A stretch of 64,000 bases of DNA from Blastomussa wellsi (Eukaryota; Cnidaria; Anthozoa; Scleractinia; Plerogyridae), in NCBI GenBank assembly GCA_947652115.1, contig OX393573.1, forward strand, positions 12,412,862-12,476,861, read 5' to 3'. The notes under the pieces are model-generated. The model ran no database searches. It was given only the letters and a program-made list of their open reading frames with translations, and was not told the DNA's origin. Made by a program: the position numbers and the translations under genes. Below are positions 10,849-36,800 of the stretch, in pieces. Within the stretch, counting starts at the first letter, position 1; each line of letters starts with the position of its first letter.

Positions 10849-12945
10849 TGGTCAGCTGCAAATGGTTAGACCTTCTAGTCTTCTCAGATAAGGACGATAA
10901 ACTGTAGGTCCTGTTTCACAATCCTTTTTCCTAATAACTCTGTGGGAAGTTAAAGTGTAGGGCATGTAGTTCCCGGTGTAGTGGTCTGGCTTTTCTGGTC
11001 TGTCTGGGTGGGTAGGGTGGGGCACCTCGCATAGGACCTATACCTTGGTAATATGTTCTCATAAGTAAAGTGGATTTGGCCCGCCTTTTACGTTGTTCAA
11101 GTCTGGTAATTAATCAGAGGCCGAGAAGGGGCTTGGGACAGGTCACGGACAAAACGACTTAAAGTCCGTGCAGAGCAAGAGCCGCCCAGATTTATGGCGG
11201 CGCGGCACACATATGTGCGCGCAGATAACAAAACAAAAAAGGAGCAATTGTTCTCGTCCGAGTCCTAACTCCGGATAAGATTGACACTGAATATCATTTA
11301 CCGTGCACGTGACACTTGTCGCTTTCTGATCTGCATGATTGCTTGCGCTGTTGAGTGAAGTCAAGGGAACAATTCATAAATTAAATTAGTTAACTAACTC
11401 ATTTGATGATTTTTCGTTGGAACGATTTCGCATAAGCGGACTTTTATATCCTAACAAGAACCGTTATATGTTAATTAATAAATTAGGCTTTAAGATTCTA
11501 AATGTTGTGCATACCAGCGTGTAATGCATATGTCACACATACACCAGCTGGCACTTGAGAGGGTAATGTGCTGTATCAAACGAACTACTTAGTTTCACCA
11601 GCTCTCCATCTTTATTCTACTGATGAGCACCAAAATTCTACATCCTAAACGCTAACAGATTTTAAGCGAACAGATTTGAGACGCACTTGGTGTTATCTGA
11701 TACGCACCTTGCGGAGATTTTACTTCTTCGTTGTTATTTAGCGTGGCGCTCAAGTGTGAAACTGTTTGATTGGCACATTTTTCGCATTCCAATCGTTCTT
11801 AGTGGAAGAAGAAATTTAGAAATTTTCAACTTCCGGTTTGAACGTCCCTGTTATAAACGTGGTGCGCACGCGTGATACGTGATCCACTGGTGTTGCGGGC
11901 CTATTTTAGCTAGTCTCCTTCGCAGCCGTTTCTTTGGGATCTCACGCAACGTCCAAAAAACGGCTGCGAAGGAGACTAATATTGGCGCTGATCCTCGGTG
12001 TAAAAACCTGTGAAACTCACCAGTGATGTAGAACAAAGAACGAAAAGGCCAACAAAGAACCACGAAACAATAAATAATAAATAAAAGAAAAACAATTGCT
12101 CAAAAACAAAGAAAAAAGTCACAGGTTTTTACACCGAGGTAAAACCACTCTTGGGCGCGTGTGCAATTTTTTCAGAAATCTGAATTAGCGGATGTTAAAA
12201 TCGGATTTTGGATTTCCCTCGTGATGTACTGATTTTATTGGGAAATCCGAAATCCAGATTTGGAAATCTAAATCTCGATTTCCAAACCGAATACACTCCA
12301 AATTCACTTGAACGCTCGCATGCCTTTTCTACACCACACAGACTTTGGAACGCGTGTGAAATTGCAGAATACGTTATGTTTCCTTCATTTCACGTGATTC
12401 TCTATTTACTCTATTGTTCTAACTCGTTAGCATTTAATTTTTTTTTTTGTCACGAGCTTAGAGACTCCAAAATCGTGGTCAATTACTGTCAGTGAAATGA
12501 AGCTATCAAGGCATGACATAACTATGCTACCATCAGGAGATTTATATCACAGGTTTTTGCACCGCGGTAAACACAAGACTTTCAATAATTTACTTCATAA
12601 TTCTGCCTTGATGTTCTCGGAGGAATCCCTGTATGAGGGGTTATCGCAGTGCCGTATTGCTAAATATTCAAAAGATCTCCGTGGGAGTGTCCTTTTACGT
12701 ATTATGCACAATGGATCGCTTTTCTTCGAAATTTTAGCTCGGCGAAGCAGGAAAGCGTGACGAAACCATGCTGCTCAGCGATCAAATGCAAGTACTGCTA
12801 CATGAATATAAATGAATGTAAATTCATCTCTACTTGCAAAGGTTACAACTTGTGTCTGATTTCACTCTTAGCTATTGTTCGTCACATACGTGTATTGGGA
12901 TATCGAGCTAAAGTTGCGCAAACAACGAGAAGTCACATTATCGGG
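10806..12945. other. Intergenic / upstream of the P450, with nested inverted repeats
   Basis: No gene is recognised. A 20-bp perfect inverted repeat (AGTCTCCTTCGCAGCCGTTT) sits at 11912-11931 and 11958-11977. A 21-bp perfect inverted repeat starting CCTCGGTGTAAAAACCTG lies at 11993-12013 and 12119-12139, with a third imperfect copy at about 12550. At 12190-12300 there is a tract of alternating GGATTTTGG/GAAATCC words that can fold on itself. The open frames of 62-95 codons here overlap these repeats and are not supported as genes. Promoter elements of the downstream P450 could not be identified. Confidence 0.45.
11912..12139. repeat. Two successive perfect inverted repeats (MITE remnants)
   Basis: The first stem is 20 bp with a 26-bp loop (11912-11977). 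The second is a 21-bp stem separated by about 105 bp (11993-12139). A diverged single copy of the second stem word recurs near 12550 (CACAGGTTTTTGCACCG). The second pair looks like the termini of a small transposon; no target-site duplication was found. Confidence 0.6.
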
Positions 12946-26115
<13,170 letters not shown>

Positions 26116-26475
26116 CGTGGGAATTCAAAGGAACCTAACACAGTTACTCTGTAAATGGACGTTTCGGATGTTTTGAACAGACCATATTCACGATAGCCGC
26201 CATGATGGTTTTTATATTGTAATGCACATTACTAGCAGTTCTCACCGAGAAGGGAAGTGCTGCCACTAACACAGTAAAAAGGCATGCTTCGCAGGCTTAC
26301 AAATAACTTTTTCTTCGAGGTACATAACTATTTACTAATCAGGAAAATTGATATACATGTAAGACAGACTAAACGATAATTACACTAAAGTTGCATTGGA
26401 AGTATACCGGTAAAGCCACAAGACAAGTTTGAAACACAAATTCCCACGCGTCTCTTAAAAAAATAACTCGTTTCG

Positions 26476-27208
26476 GCCATTTCGGAAAATACCATAATAC
26501 TCTCTGTTTGTCCCCAAAGTTTTGCATAAGCATTGTTTGAGGGTCTCAATGGGGTAGTGGTTTTTACGGTTAACGGTTAACTTTTTGGCTTTTTTACGGC
26601 TAACGGTTAATTTTGTTCCATTACGGTTAACGGGAGAAGTTAAAAAATAATTGCTATTGTTTTAAGAAGTTAAATATTAATTTCCATTGTTGTAAAACAT
26701 ACTGAAAGTCTTTGGACCATTTTGAGATAAAAAAAAGTATTTTTTTTGTGTGTGTGTACACTTCCAGTGAACTATATAACTCTTATGATTTTACTGGGGT
26801 GGAAAAATATTAAGAATACCAAAATAAGATAGAGTTTAAATTACTTAAAGGAAAATAAGCAAGGAAATTATGCAGACACTTACGACAATTCTGGTTTCGA
26901 GCGGCTTTTCTCGCTACCAGAACACATAAACGCACAACACATCAGACTCAAAAAAAGTTCTCGAGGCCTTTACTTTTGTATTTAGATTTTTATGGTTAAC
27001 ATTTTAAACGGCTAACGGTTAAAATTATTTCATTTTTACGCCTAACGACTAAATTTTTGGCCATTTTACGACTAACGGTTAACCCCATTGAGACCCTCTT
27101 GTTTCCAGTCTCTCATAGGACTTACAATGGTCCCAACAGAAAACAAAAACAATGCTTATGCAGAATTTTGGGGACAAACAAAGAGCATATGGTATTTTCT
27201 GAAGTGGC
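26476..27208. mobile_element. Outer MITE (GCCATTTCGG ends) carrying a second element inside
   Basis: Left end GCCATTTCGGAAAATACC and then TTTGTCCCCAAAG..TTTGCATAAGCATTG are mirrored on the right by CAATGCTTATGCA..TTTTGGGGACAAA and GGTATTTTCTGAAGTGGC. The arms are about 65 bp. The centre is occupied by the element at 26539-27098. Confidence 0.7.
26539..27098. mobile_element. Inner MITE with GAGGGTCTCAATGGGGT ends and TAACGGTTAA subterminal repeats
   Basis: Terminal inverted repeats GAGGGTCTCAATGGGGT / ACCCCATTGAGACCCTC bracket 560 bp. Both ends carry several TTTACGGTTAACGGTTAA-like words, the kind of subterminal array a transposase could bind. It sits inside the outer element at 26476-27208. 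Confidence 0.75.
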
Positions 27209-27573
27209 TTATTACAGTATATTATATTCCAACCTGATTATTCAAAATTTGTCAAGGTTTTACACAACACTGCCTCTGAATCCTATATTATAAAGACTAT
27301 GGCAAAATAAAACTAAAAAGATGATAGAACATTATTCACAGAAACACGACATTTGCTTCTAGAAGTAAATGGCATTCGAATTTCTTGCGTGCGGTAACGC
27401 ACGCATCATCATCTTTTACTGACGATGACAACACGCAAAGAAAAAAAGTGTTGAGTCTCAAATGATCAGGTGAACTATTGTTATTACGTAGATAAACATT
27501 TGAATATAGTAAACTTTATGACATCGATTTCGTCTTGTAGGGTGTGGGGCTGCTTCCTGTATTTTGTCCCAAA

Positions 27574-27745
27574 TACACCTTATTCCAAAATGTCCGCTGA
27601 TTGATGCACATACAAATTGGCCCTTGTTGCCTCGTTCAAGATAAAATATTATTTTGAATTTTGAGCTTAAAAACGAGGAAAGAAGGGCTAATTTGAATAC
27701 CAACAAAAGAATATTAAGATGATAGCCATTTTGGAATAAGGTGCA
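27574..27745. mobile_element. MITE family 3 (CACCTTATTCCAAAATG ends), copy 1
   Basis: The left tip TACACCTTATTCCAAAATG is mirrored by CATTTTGGAATAAGGTGCA. The copy at 58949-59119 shares both ends and the interior (CCCTTGTTGCCTCGTTCAAG, AAGAAGGGCTAATTTGAATA). Confidence 0.8.
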
Positions 27746-28540
27746 TAGTGTTTCGTATTTGCAAGAGGAGAGAACTATCGTCTTGAAAATTCAGAAGGAT
27801 GGCCGGCGGTTCGAGACGTCATTTTTACACTTTTTAAAGTATTCACAAAAGTAAGCCTATGATTGGATAACATTAGTTCCTTGAATAAAACGGTCGCTGA
27901 TTGGCGACCACCAAAATATCCCGGATATGAACCATGGAACCAAAATTCTCAAATGGTTCCAGAATATGTAGTGCTTCCCCTAATGTAGCCTGCTTCAAAG
28001 AGGGACAAAACCGCGAGGATTATGTGACACGTCCGGCTGCAACGCAGGCTACCCCTAATGGGGCAGCAATAAGGTTGGTTTGAAATACGTACTTGATATA
28101 TACCTTGACTTGTTAACTACGAAGCCATTTTCTGTTTTTTAAAGTGCCAACATTGCGTTAAAGTTAGAATATTTAGATCACAAAACAGAAACCAAAACAT
28201 GGCTATGATAAGAAATCACAGGGAGCCCATACAAGCAGTACGTCTATTTGTATGTTCGAAATATAAATAAGTTTTCGATAGTAGGACGCTTCCAATATTC
28301 CCATACATTTCTTTATATTTTTAACATACAAAGAGGCATTGTTTGTATGGTATGGGCCGCCTGTGGCCTCACAAAGCAAATGTTGACAGGGCGGGAAAAA
28401 TGTTGATAGGGCGGAAAAATTCCGGCAGGTTCACAGGAAAAATGCATGGAATGTACTTTCTCTCGCACAACATATTCTCGTGTCGCCTTGACAACGTCAA
28501 GGTGACACGAGACAAAAATCCAACACATTTCTTTGTTTTA

Positions 28541-29340
28541 GGGTTAGATACATTATGCTCGCAAAATGTGCTATTATGCCGAAAATTATGCTCGTGTCAG
28601 ACCATTATGCTCGTGTGATGCCGGCTGAAATTTCGCCCTTGAATCGATCTGAATCCACGGTACCACCCAAACGAGTCCCCAAAGCTTAAAAAGCAACATC
28701 TCCCTCGGGACATGCCATGTTCTGATTAGGGAGACCACAACGGCAACGGGAACGTCGCTAAACAAATGAGCAGAATGGCTTTGCACGTGCGTTGTAGTTC
28801 TTGGTACATGTCTTTGCCGTCCTCTGCAAAACGACAACGTGAAATGACCAAACTCTGCGTTGTCTGCACAACGTGAACCATGAAGGCTAATTGTTTAAAT
28901 TTCTATTTCGAATTGATCACTGTGTTTCAGATTCAGTTTTGAGCTAGTTTTGACAGTAAGAAACAGACTAAATTATTTAGAGAATCGAGAGATTCGTAGG
29001 TAAATATACATTCATTTTATGATCGACGTTGTTCTCGGCGTTTGACCCGGGCCTTGCCAGGATGACGGCCAAATCTGTTGGACCTGACATAATGCTGTAA
29101 CCAGGCCTCTAAACTAGTAACAAAGCCTTAGAAAGGGTCCAGAAATGGCTGAATAATCAGACAGGAGGCAAATTCGATATTTTTTCTCACATTTTCACTG
29201 AAAATAGAGAAAATATTAATTTTGTAGCATTATGCTAAAATTATGTTATAAACTTCGCCATTATGCCGGCATTATGCTCGATGCTCCGACTATGCCATTA
29301 TGCCCAAAATTATGCCGGCGTAATGTATCTAATATAACCC
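28541..29340. mobile_element. 800-bp non-autonomous element with GCATAAT-rich ends
   Basis: The left end GGGTTAGATACATTATGC is mirrored by GTAATGTATCTAATATAACCC. Each end carries several ATTATGCTCG or ATTATGCCG words, which read as CGGCATAAT on the other strand. The middle has no coding capacity that I recognise. A 35-bp hairpin lies just outside, at 28477-28511. Confidence 0.65.
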
Positions 29341-29687
29341 GTCTTTGTTTGATTATGTGCCTACTGCAAACACGTAGCCGTATTCACTCCCACGAGTCAC
29401 TGTTGTTGTTGTTTTTTTTTTTTTAATTTCAAGATCATCATGGATAAATTTCAACTTTTTTGTCGAAACATTGTGGCTTTAAATGGCCCTTGTCAGCCTC
29501 CGCCATTTTCGCTGCCATCGAAATTCTGGCAGTTGTATGGCAAAGCGTAATCCTATTGCATTGCTGTAAGCTATCTCACTGGAAGTGTTCAAATAACTTG
29601 GCGAGTTTCTCGGTGATCTCTTTCGTTTCGAAACACTCAGCGTGCAATATCATACTGAAATTTTCGCATGTAAACAATAACAAAGGT

Positions 29688-29781
29688 CATTCTCGTTACC
29701 ATAACCCTTTTCGTTTCTCTTAGCCGGCGGCCAAGGCCCTGCCAGCTAAGAGAAACGAAAAGGTCTATGGGGACGAGAATG
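29688..29781. mobile_element. Foldback MITE (CATTCTCG ends), 10-bp target-site duplication, upstream of GGPS1
   Basis: Palindromic arms (TTTTCGTTTCTCTTAGC mirrored by GCTAAGAGAAACGAAAA) have CATTCTCG/CGAGAATG tips as in the element at 8850-9135. Identical TAACAAAGGT flanks it at 29678-29687 and 29782-29791. It lies about 180 bp before the GGPS1 start codon, in the likely promoter. Confidence 0.8.
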
Positions 29782-29910
29782 TAACAAAGGTGTGCCTGAC
29801 AAGGGCCAATCTCGTTCCCAGAGTCAACGGGCTCCTCAGTCAGCGGTTGGTCATTTTGATACGCGTGGGTCGCGTAGTCGATCGCGTAGGTCTGGAACTA
29901 GTAGACATAC

Positions 29911-29920
29911 AAGATGGCGG
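29911..29920 (+). promoter_or_regulatory. YY1-type motif in the GGPS1 5' region
   Basis: AAGATGGCGG matches the YY1 core (AAnATGGCGG), which is common just after the start of housekeeping transcription units. It lies 44 bp before the GGPS1 ATG. The motif contains an ATG that opens a 9-codon upstream ORF (29914-29940); a second tiny one starts at 29922. Confidence 0.45.
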
Positions 29921-29963
29921 AATGGCGAAATAAATATTGATAGCTATATAGAGTGTTTTAGAA

Positions 29964-32900
29964 ATGTCTTACGGTGTAAAATTCTCGTCTTCGTCAGATT
30001 CTTGCCCAGTACAGGAAAAGGTAATTAATGCATAAACTAAGTGATTTGAAATGCAAGGTTTAAAAACTGTTAAAATTATATCATCGCCTTTTGGTCCTCT
30101 GGAAGAACACGTTCATCAAGGCGTATCTAATCGATCATCGAAAATGTAATCGATTAATCGATAATACTCGATAGTACTCGATATTTGTCGATTGATTAGT
30201 CAATTTAATCGATTGAAATCGATAATCACAATTTTTTGTCACATCAATGGAAATCGAAAATCAAAAACGCGATCTGATCTTATCATAACACTGCATAACA
30301 CTTACCTTCAAGCTTACCTTCGAATCCGCTTTGTTGATAAAGATGATGTTACTTTCTTCTCCAATGGTAGCGACTTTTCTTATTTTTTTTACACCAGGAT
30401 CACAGCTGTGTATTAGTTTGGGTGAGTTGTGACTCATTCTAGCGTATAACTGAGAACTTCATGAAAGAGAATCTTTGTCATTTTCTGTTTGTTCATCGTC
30501 GAACAAATAGAAAAAGTCGATAGTCACAACGACGCGAGTGATCGATTCCTATCGATTTCCGATATTAATCAGTTGATTAGGATCAATTACGTTCGATTTC
30601 TATTGAGTATCAAAAATATTGATTAGATACGCCCTACGTTCATCGCGTTCATTGTAGACATTCTGATTTTAAAATAATGGTATGTTGTAGGCCAAGGCCT
30701 ATAGGTCCATAAGCAAGCTATATTGTATTTTCACAAGAAGCATCTGGACCAATGAAATTGTTGTCGGAAATTACAAATTTGAAAGAGATTTTCCCATTGC
30801 AAGAAACTGAGAACTTTTTAAAAAAATCTCAGAGATCAATATTTAATAAATGCCCTTGTGGCCATTCTTTAACTGTAAAAGTTATCAGGTACAGCTGCAG
30901 GGCTGCAGAGAGTACATTTAAACCCAGTGGAGGACGGTGGATACTCGTCAGAAATTTTGAATTATACCCCTAGCAGAGACCAATCTGGTGTTGGCTCAAG
31001 CTGACCCCTAAAAGATGCAAAAGCACTTTACCCTTGACAAGACCCCTGATGGCTAAAAATATTGGCAACATCATAAAAACAAACAGTACAAAAGTTATAG
31101 TTTTATGCTCAGCAAGATGTTATTATGTGGTATTGTCTGACTGATTAATTTTCCATAAAGGTCTGCATTTAGCTGTTCACTTTCTTCTGCTTGGCAAAAA
31201 CAGATTAGTTACGGAAAATATTTATCACCCAATCAGTTTTGTTATATCTTGTGTGAAACAGTACCTGGCAGCAATCTTCAAAACATTTCCGCAAGTATTT
31301 TTTTATTATTTCCGAAGTCGCACATCAATGCAAACTGTGGTAAATAAAATATGATTTTTTTTTCTAATTAGATATTACTGGAACCTTACAGTTATATATT
31401 ACAAGTTCCAGGAAAGCAAGTCAGAGAGAAGCTTATCCAGGTACTGGTCAGAGAGTACTGTAAAGTCTGTATACGAGCTCAGTGACCCATCAGGCCAGAG
31501 CTTATCCCAATTTCCTTTGCATGAAGTGACAGAGAGTATTTCTACGCCCCCTGGATGGAATGACAGGCCATTGCAGGGTTACCCCCAGCAGCAAATTTGT
31601 CGGTGTACCCATTTATACATGTGTACATCTGGGTGAAGAGAGGCACTGTGAAAGTAGTTTTGCCCAAGACAGAATGCGTCTTGCCCAAGAACAGAACATG
31701 TCTTGCCAAAGAACAGAACGCAGTGCCTCGGCCAGACTGTCACATCTGGAGTCTAGCGCACTACCCATAAGGCCACCACGCCTCCCCTGAGAGTACTGTA
31801 GCATCACTAAACTGAATACATTAATTAGATAACTGCCAGTAATTAAGATATAATTAACCATAATGTTAAACATGCACTATCAAGTTATGGTGTATGGAGG
31901 ATGTTTGGGCCATAGAGCATAAAAGAAGTGTGAAAGTTGCCTCGAGAAATAAAATTCAGGCTTCTTGAGTGCCCTTGTACCCAAATTAATGCCAGTCTTT
32001 CCTGTTTTCCAGGCATTCAATTTCTGGTTGAGGATACCAGAAGATAAACTCAATGTCATCGCTGAAGTGGTAAAGATGTTGCACAATTCTAGTTTATTGT
32101 AAGTGCTTTTTAATTAACACTTAGCTCTAATGAAATGTGGGAAATGATAATCTAATCTTCAGTGTGCATAACATTTGTTGAATGAGACGTGTAACTTTCG
32201 CTCAAGCTGTATGACTCCATGAGGCATTTCAAGCACAGGTCTACTTAGATGGATTCAAGCTTCTGAATTTCCTTATAGAACTATTTTTATATTCAACAGT
32301 TGTCACATTTTCTGTTGATGTTGTTATTACCGTTATGTTTTTAACCTCTCATGACTTCAGTTTTATTGTAGCATTAACTCTGAAGAAAGCCCTCCAGGGC
32401 TGTGGGGATACGTCAAACATTAAACCATGTAATTTATGTGTATTGCATAGATGTACATATAATAATTGTCTTTTGATTTGTACAGACACTCACTTTAACT
32501 TAAAGTTATCGTCTGATCATCATTTAGTGTGCTCATAAGACAAAATTAATACAGGCGTGTTAGTGGTAGAGGAAGATAACACCACTAGTCAGCGGTATTC
32601 TTGTTGAATAATGCTGACTAGAATGCAGACCATGAAATTTGGCCTTAACAACTATTGTGAGTATATCAGTATTCAGATGTTGTTGTTGTGTAGTTGTTGA
32701 CATTTTTAATTGAATATTGTGACATATTTTGTTTTTATTTTCTCTTCAGAATTGATGACATTGAAGATAACTCAAAGCTACGGAGAGGAATTCCAGGTAA
32801 TGCATTGTAAATTAGAAAAAAAGGCGAAAAAAGATAATCTCCATAATTGTCCTCTGCTCATTTTCCAGACTTGCCCAGGTGAATTCTATTTACCTGATGC

Positions 32901-33833
32901 GCTCGTCCCAATATTTATTGACTATTAAAATTATGATCTTTTGTTACATTTGTATGTGACACTGAATGGGCTCAATTGGGCATCTCCAATTGCAGTAATT
33001 TAAAATGAGGCAACAGATGATTTATTTCGGATGTTGTTATTTTTCCTTTATACTCATAAGGAAAGCTGTATTTTGAATAATAAACAATAAGGGAGGGGTA
33101 TTCACTGTTTTCAATTAGGAGTAGGTGGACAGCAGAAAAATAGGGAGAAAGAAAAGTGGGAAATACAACAATCGATGGCTTACAATTTCAGGGATTTAAG
33201 AAGTTCCAAGCGTAGTGTTCTGTCTCAAGGCTACAATTCTCCAGTGTCTCAGTGGCAAGCCACACTGAGATGAAAACCGTCATTTTGTTTTGTATATTAG
33301 GGGATCACTGTAAGCTTCGTACATTTAATATTTAACTTTTGTCCTTGGAGAACGACACAACAACCCTCCCCTTCCTCATCCACCCCGGGAAGTTTCAATT
33401 TTTTTTCTGTTTGGGTGGAGGTTTCCTGGAACTAACTTACTCACTGTTCTGTTAATTATTGTTTTCCAGTTGCTCATCAAATTTATGGAGTTGCTCACAC
33501 CATCAATAGTGCTAATTACATGTATTTTAAAGCTCTGGAAAAGGTGCTGTCCTTGAATCACCCAGAATGTATTAAAATTTTCACAGGTATGAAAGGCATG
33601 TTTTGTATGCATTCAGTGAGTCTTTTGGGCAAGACACTTTGCTCTCACAGACTGTGTCTCTCTTCACTCAGGCATGTATAAATGGATACTGGCAAATTTA
33701 CTTCTGAGGGGTTAACCCTTTAATGATATAATTTGGTTTTATCAAACAGGGTTGATAATGTCAATTGGCCACCGTAAAGAGATTCAAGTGCTGACGTTTC
33801 GAGCGTTAGCCCTTCGTCGGAGCGAATCGCTAC

Positions 33834-33878
<45 letters not shown>

Positions 33879-36800
33879 CTAACCCTTTAATGGTCTAGCA
33901 TCCCATCAAGGGGGAGTAGAAATACTCTCTGTCAGTTTGTGCTCGGGCAACCAGGATAAGCTTCAGCAAGATGGGCCACTAGGCATGTATGCAGACTTCA
34001 CCCAAACTCAAGCCAATGCTGGTCAGTGAGACTTCCCAGCAGTCATGTATATGGAAGCCCTCACGAAATGACTCAGGGTCGTCTCGTGAGGGCTTCTATG
34101 CATGTTGTTGCAGCTGCATGAAGGCGTCCATAGATCTACATGTACTTGTTGGTGCCATTCTTGAGTTCGGCCACAAATTTCCTCTTCCACGCATTTGGAT
34201 TTGATAAGTACTTGTGTTCAAGCGAAAGATTGCAGAACAATAACTTTATTGCTATATTATATTGTCTATCCTGATATTAAAATCCTTTCAAATATCATTA
34301 GATCAAATTTTCAATGTTTTACTGTAGGTAGCGTTACTGTGCATAGCATGTCATCTACAGTCATCAGTGTAACGTGGAATAAAAGAACTCTGTGCATGGT
34401 TTATGGGGATGATCCGTGCAATGGCCTCTGTGCCTCGTATTTCCATCAACACTGCTGTGCCTCATTTCGAAACGTTTTTTTATTCCGCATATAACCCCCC
34501 CCCCCCCCCTCCCCCGGGATATAAGACCCTTCGTTTATATGCCCACCCAAAACCCCTTACGAAGTTATATAAACCCAGGGTTTTCAACTGGAATTTTACG
34601 GTATAAGTGTATATTATATGTATATATATTTTCAAATTTTAGAAGAGCTGTTGGAGCTCCACAGAGGTCAGGGAATGGATATCTACTGGAGAGACAGCTT
34701 CACTTGTCCCACTGAGGATGAATATAGAGAAATGGTTCAGAGAAGTAAGCTGTGACTTTTACAGTTTCGACACTCAAACCTTGAAAAATTGACATTTATT
34801 TTTACATTTTTTGTGATGATTATCCATTGAGATCTCTTGACCTAGACGAAAGGATTAGAATTTTAAGTACCTAAGAAAGCTAATTCTTCTGTTTATATAT
34901 GGCTAACATTGGATAATGGTAAACAAAAGAGGTCAAGTGTTTTCTCGCTTCCATACTGAATGTCCCTAAAATATCATATTTTGTTTTTCAAAAAACTGGT
35001 ACAGTGCTTATTCACTGTCAGCAAGTTGTTGTAAGTGTCATCTGTACGAAGGACATATCCCAGCTGAATGTGGCCACAGGTGGCTGTATTCGCAGGCTTC
35101 ACCCTATGAACATGTTGACATGCAAGACAAACTCCCTTGCAGTTCACAGTTGGCATTGTGAGCCGTTGTTGTCTGCCAAATGCTGATTGGTTAATTCGAA
35201 ACAACCTACATGCCTCAAATTTCATTGGTTCTGAGTGTGGCAGGGATTGTTGAAGGCATGAAGCTACAATCTGATGAGATGAAGCATTGTCTCGTCGATC
35301 AGCACGCACATCGCAGACTCGTTTTGTTCACTGTTTAAAGAGATTAGAGGATAGACATGTCATTAGTTCCCGATGTGGGTTGGTCTGATTTGTTCCACAG
35401 TTAGTTTTAATGAGCTCTGTGCTGGCTATACTAACTTAATTATGATGAAGATGAAATCTGAAGTTCTTTGGCTAGGAAGTAAAAGCACATACACACTGTA
35501 ACCTCTGATCAGAAATGTTTCAGATTAGAAGTGTCAATTTGATTAAGATTTAATAACAAGTGATTGAATATGTTCTAGAGACTGGTGGCCTCTTTAGGTT
35601 GGCTGTGAAGCTGATGCAATCATTCAGTGAAAACACAAAGTGAGTTTGCACAACCCTTTATTTTTATAAAGCCCATTTTCTTCTCATTAATCAGTTTTGT
35701 CTGTTACTCCTCCTCTTTTAAAGTGCATATGAAGTCAAAACAACTTAATCTCATTTGAAAGGCCTTTAAGAGAGAAGAAGAATGGCGCTTTCCTTTTTGT
35801 AATATTTTCTCTCGTTCCTGAGATATTCATGTTTTTGCATAACTGATAGCGTCACCAGTTGTTACAGTATGAGATCAAAACACAAAATCAATATCGACCA
35901 ACTCGACCGTCGTCGAATCTGGTAATGGCGGACAGTTTAAAACAAGAAGTCGTCGCTTAAACAACGGACTTATTTTGAAAATTGAGGCGCAATATAAATT
36001 GCCACAGTGTATTCTTTCCAAATACAAAGTCGGAATCGAAAGAGAACAAGAACAACAATTTTTCATCGCAGCAGCATCGCTGTAACGTTTTTAAAGGTAA
36101 AACTATGGGCAGAGTTAAGAATGAACGCAAATGACAGTAGTGTTTATTTTCCATATACTAATGTTTTAAATCTATTTTTAGCAACTTTGTTCCTTTACTG
36201 GATGCACTTGCCCTGTTTTTCCAAATTAGAGATGACTATGCTAATTTACTTTCTGAGGAAGTAAGTTTGTTATCATTGCACAGTATTGTTTCCCTTCATT
36301 CCTGTGAATTTTTTTTTACTGGACCAGGAATCAGTTGTTATTTCAATTGACCGATTTTCATGCGAGTGTTAAAAGCTTATATGGATCTAACCTCATTGCA
36401 ACATTCCCCCTTGGACGAACTTGTCCAAGAAAAATCGAGTATGAGTATTTTGTAACCAACTGGAAGTAAAAATCATGCGTGTTTTATGCACATTCTACTT
36501 GTTTCCGTTAATTCTCTCGATGTCTGTGTCCTTTGTAGACTTTGGTTTTGCGACATTCCATTTCAGTTGAAAACGCTCAGTTGTGCCAAAATTAATACTT
36601 TAACGTGTTTACTTTTCAATAACACCCACTCATGTGGTCCTATATTGGACTGATCTACGTCACGATATTAATCTTCGAAAACCTAAATTACCCTTAAAAT
36701 GTAGAAAACCTAAAAATAATAGTATGCTGAGGGAGAAAAACACCAAAGGAGTGATACTGAACTGAAAAGGAACAAGGATGGCTGAGGATGAAGATTGAAA

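Larger units (their letters stand above)
26116..29963. other. P450 3' flank and intergenic block, mostly MITEs
   Basis: No gene is recognised between the P450 stop and the GGPS1 start. I see no AATAAA in the first 400 bases after 26115, so the P450 polyadenylation site is unplaced. The block is filled by a nested pair of elements (26476-27208), a MITE at 27574-27745, an 800-bp element with GCATAAT-rich ends (28541-29340) and a foldback MITE (29688-29781). Confidence 0.6.

Noticed and set aside
12757..12945. In-frame N-terminal extension of the P450 from an upstream ATG
   Set aside because: It would place the membrane anchor about 65 residues into the protein, unlike CYP4 enzymes; ATG 12946 fits the normal layout.
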